From Homarus americanus (taxonomy: Eukaryota > Arthropoda > Malacostraca > Decapoda > Nephropidae), in assembly GCF_018991925.1 (NCBI RefSeq), contig NW_024735145.1, forward strand, positions 590,001-654,000: a DNA stretch of 64,000 nt. The letters run 5' to 3'. Below, piece by piece: positions 25,491 through 35,636 of the stretch. The translations under genes were made by a program, and so were the position numbers. Numbering within the stretch: the first letter of the stretch is position 1; each line of letters opens with the position of its first letter. The notes below the pieces were generated by a model. The model ran no database searches. It saw nothing but the letters and a program-made list of their open reading frames with translations, and had not been told where the DNA came from.

Positions 25491-26179
25491 GGCTTTGTTT
25501 TAAAGAAAATTGGGTAAGCGTTGAAACAATCACCATGCAAGAGTTCACCTGGCTGTAGGGGGTGATTGACCAATCTGTGAGCGCGAAAATCAGCTGATAG
25601 ACTCAAGCCTATAAACACTAACTCCTCCCCCGGGGGAAAAATGACCAATCAGAAAACACAAAAATTACCTGATGATAAAAAGTGGGTAAACATTGGCTAG
25701 TGGAGACGAAGGTAATGTTGTGCTCTGATTAAATTGTATATGACCAATACTCCACCTCCCTTCCATCCCTGTCCTCCCTTTCCTCCCTTCCCTGCCTATC
25801 TCCCTGCCCTCCCTGTCCTCCCTACCTCCTACCAGATGCAACGTGACACCTGCAGTTTGCAACACAGGACAGTCCAGCAACTTGCAATATTCCCGAGATC
25901 GTGTCATTGTGTTGTGAGTTTGTATAGAGGGGTGGGGGGGCAGAGGGGGGCTTTAAATGTCACAAATAGGGAGGAAATAAGGTTCAAGGACCCTATTTCA
26001 CCGTATTTTAAGTCATGTCGGGGTTGATTTTTGCAACAATATCAACCTGGTCTGGGTGCGGGGGGTCGAGAATTAATTGAGGGTTTCAGAGTGGTTGATT
26101 ATTTTATTGTGAAGTGAAGGAACAAGTTGTGTGGTCTTCCTGGAGTGTGGCCGGAGTTGTGAACGCTAACACACACAGG

Positions 26180-26480
26180 CGGTAGGTAACAAGGAGGAGG
26201 GGGAGGTGAAGGAGGGGAGGTGAAGGAGGGGAGGTGAAGGATGGGGAGGTGAAGGAGGGGAGGAGAAGGAGGAGGAGGAGGTGAAGGAGGAGGAGTAAAG
26301 GTAATAGGAGAAGGTGAAGAAGGGAATATTAAGAGGTGGGGAATGAGGAGAGGGAATTGGAGGGAAGGTGAGAGGGAGAGGAGGAGGAGAAGAAGGAAGA
26401 AATGAAAGATAATTAGGAAGAAGAGGAGAAACAGGAAGACTACACCGTGGTATATCAAGTTGATGGACAGGAGTAGGAGA
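26180..26480. repeat. Purine minisatellite GGGGAGGTGAAGGA
   Basis: Five or more 14-16 bp units GGGGAGGTGAAGGAG from 26197, passing into a general GGA-rich tract. The 119-codon minus frame is an artefact. Confidence 0.85.
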
Positions 26481-26791
26481 GGGAGGAGTGGGAGTGGGGA
26501 TGGAGAGGGGGGTACAAATGACCCTTAGAGAGGTGAGTGATAGAGGTCATAACGGTAAGTGAGGGTCAGGTGGTCAGGTCATGGTAACCCAAAGGCAGTC
26601 AGCTAGGGAGACTAGAATGAGGTGACAGGAGAGAAGTGAGATGAGGTTAAGAAGGGGGAGAGAAGTGAGGTGATGAGAGATAGATGAAGTGAAATAAGGG
26701 GAGATTAGGTTAGGAGAAGTGAAGTGTTTGGTTGAACTGTTTTTTATTTCAATTTTGGGCCCTTCTTCTTCTTCTCCTGTAATGCTTGATA

Positions 26792-26795
<4 letters not shown>

Positions 26796-26844
<49 letters not shown>
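26796..26844. repeat. (CT)24 ending in a splice-like TCAG
   Basis: A CT run that ends in TCAG directly at the start of the exon-like segment 26845-26889, so the microsatellite would itself be the polypyrimidine tract. Confidence 0.8.
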
Positions 26845-26889
26845 GGGTCGGTGTGCCCAAGAGACAGTCTGAGGATATCGTCGGACAAG
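26845..26889 (+). other. Candidate 45-base cassette exon
   Basis: It is bounded by CTCTCTCAG on the left and AAG followed by GTAAGA on the right, an almost ideal acceptor-donor pair. Two frames are open (GSVCPRDSLRISSDK, or VGVPKRQSEDIVGQ after two bases). Length 45 is a multiple of three. There is no family match and no neighbouring exon to fix phase; it may be an untranslated leader exon of the mask gene or chance. Confidence 0.3.
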
Positions 26890-26929
26890 GTAAGATTTTG
26901 ATATTGTGTGTGTGTGTGTGTGTGTTAGT

Positions 26930-27000
26930 AGTAGTATCTGCATTTTAGTAGTAGTAATAAAAGTAGTAATAGTAGCAGTAATAGTGTTGTCTTATATCAC
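26930..27000. repeat. Imperfect (TAG)n tract
   Basis: A short GT run (26906-26925) and TAGTAG words. 27000-28080 is mostly A/T-rich unique sequence; an 80-codon frame at 27432-27674 shows no family features and is not supported. Confidence 0.6.
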
Positions 27001-28097
27001 ACACCCATGTAGGCCTGCAGGTATGAATGGCGTCAATTATGCTTGTCGTAGACCCTGGGCCACACACACCATCACAGCTGTCTCGCCCCAGCTATTTATA
27101 CACACAGTTACTACCACTCTATATCATCCATTCACTCTTATTGTTGTCGTTACGTTTCTTGATAGTATTGTACCTTGAAACTTATTTTATTAGCTAAACA
27201 TGCGTGATTATTTATGATTATATTAAATAGATATATTTTACCCGATTTTTAGATATGGCAATATAGGAATTGATGAAATTATGGCAACAATACGTGTACT
27301 CTAGCTAACAGCTGTGTTTAAATGTTGCGCCACTGAAAAGGAAGTATCTTACGTAAGGTATACATATAAATACGCTTGATAAGTATATTTAGAAGTAGTA
27401 ATTGGATGAAATATGATCTAGTGTCTGTCATTTGTTTACGAAATTGACGTCAGCAACGGCTTCATCGTGGGAACCGGACCAAAGCGGTTTGTTCAACTGG
27501 TACCGTCTGCGCATGTTACTTAATGTTAAACCTGTTCCACGAACTTTACGCAAAACCAATATTTCTTATTCTTCACTTTCTGAAGAAATATTAACTTATT
27601 ACAAATTATTAATGGATCACACGATATTTTCAAATTATTTTAGATTTTCTTGCTTAGTTTGTGTCATTTTCTAGATAATATGTTTATCTTATCATATTCA
27701 AGAAAATTCTTAACATTAGCCCTCCAGCTGCTTCACACACCACAGAAAACGATGTAGCAAAAAACTCCCGGTTAAGGATAAACTATAGTATACCCAAGAA
27801 AATCCCCAAATATACACTGATTGTGCTTTTACTTCACAAGATATGAGAGAACAAGAAATAACAGTTTATATATAATCTCATAAAATATATTTCATCTTCC
27901 CATTAAACACAAGTCAAATACCATACCAAGATAATACTGTAATAAAAAAAAAAATCGTAATATTAATAGTTGTTGTCCGGCTTATGATTTGAGTTTGTTT
28001 ACATGTTTCAAGACCCCAGTTGATGGCGAACAGAAATATATCATAACAGCTGTTTTCTTTTCTTTAAATCTTGTAAATAAATATTGTTTACATTCAT

Positions 28098-28252
28098 GTG
28101 TGTGTGTGTTTATGTGTATGTGTGTGTTTATGCTTACGTATGTGTACTGTATATGTGTACGTGTCTGTATATATGTACGTGTGTGTGTTTATGCTTACGT
28201 ATGTGTACTGTATATGTGTACGTGTCTGTATATATGTGTACGTGTGTGTGTG
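28098..28252. repeat. 61-bp direct duplication in GT-rich DNA
   Basis: The segment TTTATGCTTACGTATGTGTA and its continuation to GTACGTGTGTG occurs at about 28127 and again at about 28188, a 61-bp tandem duplication with few differences. Confidence 0.85.
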
Positions 28253-28319
28253 TGTTTGCTATCCTCTTACACGCACAGTTGCCGAGCTGACAATGTCGTT
28301 ATCGCGTAAATATGTCAGT

Positions 28320-28712
28320 TCTCACGGCTATAATCTGATTCCCACGCGTCGCTCTAATTTCCCACGCCCTCTGTACCGTTCTCACACACACCTTCCTATC
28401 CCCACGGTTTCTAATACATATCCCGTGTTTTCTTTATTTAATTCTTCTCCCATTTGTGATTTCTATGCCAAACTATCGGTTTTCTAAATACCCTAGGACT
28501 CTTAAATTCCTCCGTTGGTTTTTAAACATTTCCTCGCGGTTTCTAAATTGTACCCATGGTTTCTAATATCCATCCTGGAATTTAGAAACCAAGGTATGGT
28601 TTCTAAATTCCTTCCCGTGGTTTCTGAATTCCCTCCTGCGGTTTCTGAATTCCCTCCTGCGGTTTCTGAATTCCCTCCCGCGGTTTCTGAATTCCCTCCT
28701 GCGGTTTCTAAT
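28320..28712. repeat. 21-bp GCGGTTTCTGAATTCCCTCCT minisatellite
   Basis: The core is five near-identical 21-bp units at about 28615-28710. Leftward to 28320 the copies become progressively longer and more diverged (CCCACGGTTTCTAATACATA, CCCATGGTTTCTAATATCCA), a gradient from young core to old edge. The 75- and 90-codon frames on both strands are repeat translations. Confidence 0.85.
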
Positions 28713-28889
28713 CCTCCTTCATCTCGTATACCTTCTTGCTGAGTCATCTTCAGCTCCGCCTCCTTACGCGACACTGTCTTGACCCGAAGCCAACGCTAAC
28801 TTGAATTCTGGTGAATATTGACCCACAAACGACGCAAAAGTTAATTCTGGCCAATATTGACGCAACAGTACACGCCCAAGGCCCCTGTG

Positions 28890-28891
28890 GT

Positions 28892-28934
<43 letters not shown>

Positions 28935-29317
28935 GGACAAAATGTGAGAAAGAGAGGAGGGAAGGGAGAGAGAGAGATAATAGAAAGAGAGAGGAGAGAA
29001 AAAAGTAAGGAGGGTACAGATTGAGGGCAGGAGAGAGAAAGAGAGCGAGACGGACTGCTGTAGAAAGAGAGAGAGCTGGGAGGAAAGAGAGTAAGGCGGG
29101 GTACAGATTGAAAGCTAGAGAGAGAAAGTGACACTGTGTTTTAGAGAGAGAGAGAGAGAGGAGCAGATTGTTGTTGATAGAAAGAGAAAGGTGGGAGGAA
29201 AGAGAGAGAGAGAGGGGGGAGTAGGAAAAGAGAAAGAGAGAAAGGGCGAGAGAGTGAAAAGAGAGCGATATAGTGTAGAAAAGAGAGTGTATGTGTTTTA
29301 GAGACAGACAGACAGAC

Positions 29318-29352
<35 letters not shown>

Positions 29353-29357
29353 CACAC
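28890..29357. repeat. (GA)n and (GACA)n rich block
   Basis: A GA run at 28893-28931, then several hundred bases of GAGAGAAAGAG-type sequence, ending in GACA tetranucleotides at 29303-29356. A loose repeat of about 120 bp (GAGAGAAAGAGAG, GGTACAGATTG) can be seen twice. The 201-codon minus frame is an artefact. Confidence 0.85.
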
Positions 29358-29623
29358 ACTACCACTACGCCACAAAGGAACAACTTGGCGCACCGGTTTA
29401 CAACATCGCATATATACAAATCGAGGACACTAGTTCGTCTCCAAATACCTAATTACTATAACGATTTATTTTCACCTGTCCCTCACTGACCTGACTGATC
29501 GTGTTATCTCCCGTGAGGATGTTTTTCTCAGTGCCTGTGTTATGGTAGTCTCTTATACCTGAGATCTGGGGCCCACCTTTGCGTTAATTAGTGAGGTCTG
29601 TTTGTCGCGTGGGGGAGATAGAC

Positions 29624-29624
<1 letters not shown>

Positions 29625-29664
<40 letters not shown>

Positions 29665-29721
29665 TATCGATCTATGTCTATCTGTATATCTATATCCATC
29701 TGTCTAGGTACATAGTTTTAT

Positions 29722-29777
<56 letters not shown>

Positions 29778-30089
29778 GCTTCACGTGCTGTTCATTACTC
29801 GCGTGTCAAGCAAAGCTCTTACTTGGAAAATTCCCCATGAGTAGTGTCCTATCCTCCCCACCACCCCCCACCCTCTCCCCATCACCCCCACCTCATCACC
29901 CCACCCTCTCCCCACCCCCACCCTCCCCATCACCCCCACCCCTCCCTAACACCCACACCCTCTCCCTAACACCCACACCCTCTCCCGCCCACACTTACTT
30001 CCTCCCACACACACATACAGTACACACAGGCCTCCCCAACCCTGACCCACGTGGTTTTTCGTGAACGGATGGTGGTGGAAGATGACGTA

Positions 30090-30132
<43 letters not shown>
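29625..30132. repeat. (GT)n, (AC)n, CCCCACC and (AC)n block
   Basis: GT run at 29625-29662, AC run at 29725-29776 (complementary to the first, 62 bp away), CCCCACCC-rich sequence at 29855-29990 and an AC run at 30091-30132. Confidence 0.95.
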
Positions 30133-30134
<2 letters not shown>

Positions 30135-30179
30135 AAACAGACAGGTGTGAAGCGGCACTTGTAGGCTACGTCCCCAGCG

Positions 30180-30870
30180 TTACCGTCACCTGCACACACC
30201 TGTCAACACGTAACACCGAATAAATTGATGAGAAATTATTGATAATTTCACCATTTATTAAAAAAAATCATTAAATTATTCGAAGATGGAAGGAAATTAA
30301 TATTGGAATCAATGTATAAAAATTGATAAAGTAAATGTTTTAAAAATTGTTGAGAAGTAGTTAATATTAAGAAATAATTTAAGATATTAAAAATATAATT
30401 GAAATATATAAATTACTCATAAAATCATACATTAGGTGTTTAGAAATTACTTGTACAATCATACGGAAATAATTTAGAAATACAGATGTTACTTAAACTC
30501 AAAACAAGACAGAGAATCGTCCATTATATGTCCACAACTATTAAAACGATCATGCGCAAACATCTAAAGCAAACAAACAAACAAACATGCGAATTAACAA
30601 ACAAACGAATTAACAAACAGACACATTAACAAAAGAACAAACAGACGAGTGAATAAACATACAAACAAAGAAACTGAAATACCATGCAAAACAAAAATTA
30701 TCCGATCAGGCACAAACCTCTTTCAAAGGACAAAGAAACTCACGTAGGTATCACGTAGAAATGACTAAAAACAATACTACATGTCAACAAATACACTAAT
30801 ATGGTCATGCACTAATATAACTCAACAAAGAAACTGGTGTACAAAATCATGTACGTATATTACAAAACAA
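30180..30870. other. A/T-rich stretch without gene
   Basis: Very A/T-rich sequence with AAATAATTT words, then an (AAAC)n-like region of CAAACAAACAAAC and ATTAACAAACAGAC (30570-30670). No open frame or RNA gene is supported. Confidence 0.6.
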
Positions 30871-30877
30871 AGAAAGT

Positions 30878-30879
30878 GA

Positions 30880-30959
<80 letters not shown>

Positions 30960-31105
30960 ATTCAGAATTGTAAATATGTGAATCATGTGAAAGATAGATT
31001 GAGACAGTAGGCAGACGACACATTAACACACACACACACACACACTCACACACACACTCACACACACACACTCACACACACTCACACACACACTCACACT
31101 CACCA
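30878..31105. repeat. (GT)40 facing a (CACACT)n tract
   Basis: A GT run at 30878-30958 and a CACACACT-type tract at 31026-31105 are near-complementary and 68 bp apart, so single-stranded DNA or RNA could fold into a long hairpin. Confidence 0.9.
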
Positions 31106-31234
31106 GTTGCCTCGTAAGTGTGTTGTTAAGACCCTCACGCACTCATAGACCGGAAGTGCTCGAATAGAAAGACTTTGGGCCGATTTCCCAGAGAGACTTA
31201 ACTTGTCTCCTGTCCCTTAACTGATGTTGTGAGA

Positions 31235-31510
31235 ACTGACTGGCTTCAATTGGTGCCCATTAGTCCATTAGAAGTAGGGTCTTTTATGTCCAGGGGGCTA
31301 TTAGAAGTGGGGTCTGTTTTGCTTTGAGCCTTATTAGTCCTGGGATCCATTAGAACTGGGATCTATTATGCCTTGGGGCCCATTAGATCTAGGGGCCCAT
31401 TAGATCTAGGGGCTCCAATTACCACTGGGGCCCCATTAGAAATAGAACACATTTCTAATAAGAGGTCCCATTAGATCTAAAACCCATTACTACCTGGCCC
31501 TATTAAAACT
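31235..31510 (-). repeat. Dispersed AGTTCTAATAGG-type repeat, block B (inverted)
   Basis: Units such as GGGGCCCATTAGATCTAGG and CCATTAGAACTGGGATC are the reverse complement of the family at 22540-22925. About 12 diverged units are present. Confidence 0.7.
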
Positions 31511-31704
31511 AAAGAGAGGATCAATTAACCGTATTGCTTAATTTAATAATCTGAGAAGAACGTATCCCTCCTCCTTCCTCCTCCTACCTCCCCCCCCCCC
31601 CTCCAGGTAGGCGTGGCGAGAGACAGATCAATAACCAATCAGCAGCCTCGCTTCTCATTCTTAAGATAAAAAAAACACGGTATTTTCTTTTTACCGTAAG
31701 TTAA

Positions 31705-31727
31705 TGGAGAGAGAGAGAGAGAGAGTA
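31705..31727. repeat. Short (GA)n run
   Basis: GAGAGA run of about 22 bp. The surrounding 31560-31920 has a pyrimidine C-run at 31590 and no gene. Confidence 0.7.
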
Positions 31728-31924
31728 AATAAATAAAACGTGTCGGTTTTATACCAGAGTCTTGGCTCAATCTTGACGCCATCTTTCTTTCTTTTTTGTG
31801 TGTCGTTAGTTGAGGACTTGAGTTGATTAGATGCGTCTTCACGTTTTCACTTACGAGAGAATTTTGACCTAGGGTTTATTGAGAAATTGATTTTTATGTG
31901 TAATTTAATGGTGATTGGATGAAT

Positions 31925-31995
31925 GGGTCCAAGTTCTAATAGGTCTTAGTTCTAATAGGTCTCAGTTCTAATAGGTCCCAATTCTAATAGGTCCC
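31925..31995 (+). repeat. Dispersed AGTTCTAATAGG-type repeat, block C
   Basis: Four clean 17-bp tandem units AGTTCTAATAGGTCYYA, the least diverged example of the family seen at 22540 and 31235. It gives the likely consensus. Confidence 0.8.
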
Positions 31996-32029
31996 ATAAT
32001 GAACCAATGTAAACTTGTAAGGTTTGTCT

Positions 32030-32528
32030 ATATCTATCTATCTATCTATCTCGTAAATATAACTTTCTCAAACTGTTTTTATTGTTTTCCATTTTCTGTT
32101 AATAGATCAAAATAGTTGACCCTTTCATAAACAAGTTTCCCATAACTCATTTTTATTTTACGTAATTATAACAAAATATAATTAAACAACGTAAAGAATA
32201 ATATAATCACTAAAATTTAATCAGTTTATTTGCATATTTCCATTAATTTCCATTTTCTCTTAATTACGAAGGGAAACTAAGGTATATATTCACCATTACG
32301 ATCTCAGGATAATGGCAGATTCTCAAAGTCGCCCCTAAAAAGAAATGTCAGTTCGTATGTTTCTCCTTCATTTTATATATGATGGGAGAATTATAGGTTA
32401 TTAACTAAAGGGATTTTTTTAACCTTACGTGTGTGTGTGTGTGTGTCGTCTGGAGCCATGTAAGTAGGTTAAGTATTAATTACACGTTCATGAGATGGTC
32501 AAGTGTGTGTGGATGGTGATGATGGCGT

Positions 32529-32567
<39 letters not shown>

Positions 32568-32760
32568 GTACATATATGTGGGTGTATACCAATTATACCA
32601 TATATAAATTACTACTTCGTTTGTATAAGAGTGTGTATGTGTGTATGTCTATATTTATCTATTCAACTTCATAAAAGACACAAACAAACAAACAAGATAC
32701 AGACATACGCACAAACAGAGAAGCAGGTTACATAAATACGCACAAACAAACAAAATCTAT
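32030..32760. other. A/T-rich stretch with small GT and TATC runs
   Basis: TATC units at about 32032-32052, short GT runs at 32429-32446 and 32534-32567, and AAACAAACAAA words near 32690-32755. No gene is recognised. Confidence 0.5.
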
Positions 32761-33077
32761 TTATCACTTAGCATAAAAAGTAAATTCAACACAGCATTAA
32801 ATTCTTTGTTAAAATGAGATGTAAATGGAGGAATATTTTCAAGAATATTACTTACATTGTCTGAAGAAAAATTATCAGTGTAAACTAAATTATTGGTAAC
32901 ACTGTAAGTTAAATTTCCAATATTATCTAAACTGAAAATCAACGTTTCTTTGGAATTCGCTATCCATCGTAGTGTAAGTGATATAAGTGTGTCATCGTGA
33001 ATATCCAAGTAGACTGAGGACCTTAGGGCTAACAACCCTTCAGACAAGGCAACACAGGGTAGATCACATTGAAATAT
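32757..33077 (-). other. Unrecognised 96-107 codon open frame
   Basis: A minus-strand frame, stop to stop 33078 to 32757, that is not built of simple repeats and has mixed composition (e.g. SSVYLDIHDDTLISLTLRW). It has no ATG near its start; the first in-frame start is a TTG. No family is recognised. It could be a chance frame in A/T-rich DNA, a retroelement relic next to the LINE at 33095, or an exon of an unseen minus-strand gene. Confidence 0.15.
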
Positions 33078-33094
33078 TCACCTTAAGGGATGAA

Positions 33095-33348
33095 AAACTT
33101 GAACCCGGGTCATTTGTTTGTGATTCACGTACCACCAACACGAGGGGACATAAGGTCATCTAGTTATACAGAGCTTCTTCACACAGGCTGGTAGACCTAT
33201 GGAACGGTCTACCAGTCCAAGCTGTGGAATCAAGAATAGTACTGTGGGGTTAAAATAGCCCTTGACAAAATTATAGAAATCAATGGCCAGTGGCCTTCCC
33301 TCCGCATGGCCATCTCCAGTAGGTGGCCATTAGGTAAATAAGGTAAAG
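33095..33348 (+). mobile_element. Decayed 3' end of a non-LTR retrotransposon
   Basis: Translation gives TNTRGHKVI, a stop, then RLVDLWNGLPVQAVESR, and after a one-base frame change VKIALDKII. The order RGH, then (R/K)VVxxWNxLP, then FKxxLDK is the usual C-terminus of CR1/L2-like LINE reverse-transcriptase proteins. At least one stop and one frameshift show it is dead. A short 3' tail with GGTAAATAAGGTAAAG follows near 33330. The 5' part of the element is not seen. Confidence 0.6.
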
Positions 33349-33349
33349 T

Positions 33350-35240
33350 TACATTGATCAAGTTAATCACATTACCTAGATTAAGTTACATTCGTCACAT
33401 TGAATAAATAACAACAAAAGTATATTATCCCGGTCAAGTTACAATGGGCGACGTTAAATTACACGAGTAAAAAATATTCAGGAGACTTTCACCCTATAAT
33501 CAGTTGAGCTGGACGTCATCTACCCCTCGACACGGTGCATGACGCCGGGAAGGCAGAGCTGAATAATATATCCCTTTAGTTTATTTTCTCTGTGCCTATA
33601 TACCTACGATATAATCTGATTTATTACTTTACAATAATAAGTTGTTTTGTTGATTATACATCTAGTTGTTTTTATTGAAAATCGAACACTGAAAATAGAT
33701 ACGGGGTTTTCAAGGTAATGGTCAATGCCTCAGGCTACGGGCTGGCCAGTGTGCTCTGTGCATGACATTTTTGAATCTTGGGTTGCATTGTTGTACGCTG
33801 TATATTTGATTATTTGTATCTTTTAATTACTCAAATTCAAGTCTGAATATCCTGTAAGATTTGCCATGGGTAGTGTGCATAACAGGTTGCGCATGAAGTG
33901 TGACATGAGCCCTATAGACGGCAGGCACAGTACGGGGTGTTTACAAAATCCCTTGATGTTCTGTTTACACGTTCCAAAGGACGTTTACACATCCAGGAAT
34001 ATATGTGTTTGTAATTCGTCATGTTATGTACGTATCTGTATTGTATAACATTAAGCTATGGTATTTCCCTTTGAGTTGGAGGAGGAATTGTAAGGAACAA
34101 ATCACCGCCGGCCATGGTGCACTGCACACAATTCCGCTGGCGGGTTGGTGATAGCGGCCATGGCTACTGCTACACTTACAGGCATAAAACAAAGAACTTC
34201 ACATTTATAATTTAGATGTGTAACTTTTATTAATGGAATCAGTGAAGTTAACGCGAACATCAAGGGACTTTGTAAACACGGTGTACAGTTGCCATGGGTT
34301 GCCAGGAGTGGCCGGGTGTCCTCTGAGGTCTGCCAGAAGTCGCTGGCTTTCCTGCATGATTATCTTCCATGGTACATAAACCTTGTTATGTGATGCTCTG
34401 CCTTTTCTCGCATGTTTGATATTCACTATTTCATATAAATCATACTTTTGTGAATTTAGGAAGAAAGTATTGAATGAAACGAGGCAATAATTGGTGGTTA
34501 TACTGGTATATATTTGAATAATGATGTCCAATAAACGTGATGTATTCCAGATATAACTTAAAATAGCTTTTCCCGAAGGCAGTTTTATCTATAAGGATTT
34601 TTTCCATGTTTCTGGGGGCCATATATTATTAATTTTATTATAATTTTATTATATTTACTCCAGCCGAGGCCTACATTATCCTCCCAGTTGAGGGTCATCA
34701 TGAATGTCGTAGGATTCCAATATAGGGTTACCATGACAGTAAAAGTAATTAACAAGAGCGTAGATTAATAGCATTACGTAATCACGTCAACGTAAGCAAT
34801 TTAGAAAATAAAAGCTTCCCTACATTAATTGCCTCGGCCGTCTTGTAAGACCCCAAGTTATTTCGTTTTAAACTCATTACTGGAGATTTAATGGCAGTTG
34901 ACAACCCATTTATTAAAATTACTGGTAGGCTCGCTGTTTACCGCATTTTATATCATTTTCCATCATCTTTTCGTCAAATATCTATTTCGTTGAAAAATAA
35001 GGTTTAATTCATCAGAGAAAATGGGCCAAATACCAATGCTGTGGGCTGGTGCCTTAACTCACTCCCCGACCACTACGTCTTTTAAACACCGGAAACATGT
35101 GTTGAGCAAATTTAGGAATAAATGTCTCTCGGGGAAGTGTGTTTCCCGCATATAAAATTACATATATAGATTATTAAATTACGTGTACATTTTTATAGAA
35201 TATAGACTGGGGAGACTGAAGGAAGATAAATAAGGGAGTG
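33350..35240. other. Unique A/T-rich sequence, nothing recognised
   Basis: No microsatellite longer than about 15 bp occurs here, which contrasts with everything to the left. Short open frames of up to 108 codons (34205-34531 minus) show no family features. It could hold distal promoter sequence for the mask gene. Confidence 0.4.
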
Positions 35241-35247
35241 TTTTTCT

Positions 35248-35255
35248 TCACGTGA
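35248..35255. promoter_or_regulatory. TCACGTGA E-box upstream of mask
   Basis: An 8-bp palindromic E-box of the USF/MITF/TFE type about 190 bp before the mask start codon. AACATGGCGG, a YY1/Pho-like word, lies at 35323-35332. Either could belong to a local promoter; no TATA box or clear initiator is seen. Confidence 0.3.
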
Positions 35256-35317
35256 TGGGCTGGGAGATTCTACTAGTAGTATTGGAACAGCTCATCCGGG
35301 TCTTTCTCCAGTCTGTA

Positions 35318-35435
35318 ATGTAACATGGCGGGTGTTTGCCTCAAGTGATTATTACTCGGAACAAGTGATTTTTATCCATTCAGATGGTGATTTTAAGACT
35401 TTGGCATGCTTGTTAATGCCAAGAAAATAATCTAG
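35318..35435 (+). promoter_or_regulatory. mask leader with five short upstream ORFs
   Basis: Between a possible acceptor (TCTTTCTCCAG ending 35311) and the main ATG at 35445 lie ATGTAA (35318-35323, start directly followed by stop), a 7-codon ORF (35325-35348), a 10-codon ORF (35384-35416), a 9-codon ORF (35406-35435) and a 4-codon ORF (35416-35430). If the whole stretch is transcribed, scanning ribosomes would meet all five before the main start. Confidence 0.5.
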
Positions 35436-35444
35436 TTGTGAAAG

Positions 35445-35636
35445 ATGCAGAATGTAGTACAGGGACCTGTCGCCGACAGCGAGAAAGAGAGCTCAATACT
35501 GGAGGGTGCGAAGTCGGACTCGCCCGCCACCTTGAGACCAGGCACCCCGGATAAATGCCAAACGTATGCGGACCTTCAAGATAAATTTTTCACAGTATCG
35601 GGCGATTCAGATAGCGAAGAAGGTGACGAATCGGAG
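35445..35636 (+). CDS. mask: mask exon 1 (start codon)
   Basis: Encodes residues 1-64 and ends GAG before GTACGT, phase 0. The start is chosen because an in-frame TGA lies at 35439-35441, A is at -3, and the frame ends in an acidic DSDSEEGDESE stretch that fits the acidic N-terminus of the family. No domain is present. Confidence 0.85.

Noticed and set aside
27432..27674. + strand open frame of 80 codons
   Set aside because: Lacks an ATG start and family features; composition is like surrounding noncoding DNA.
28750..29355. Minus-strand open frame of 201 codons
   Set aside because: Translation of GA-rich and GACA repeats; Leu/Ser low complexity without family features.
32757..33077. Confident protein-coding gene on the minus strand
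   Set aside because: No ATG, no recognisable domain and strongly A/T-rich composition; kept only as a low-confidence open frame.
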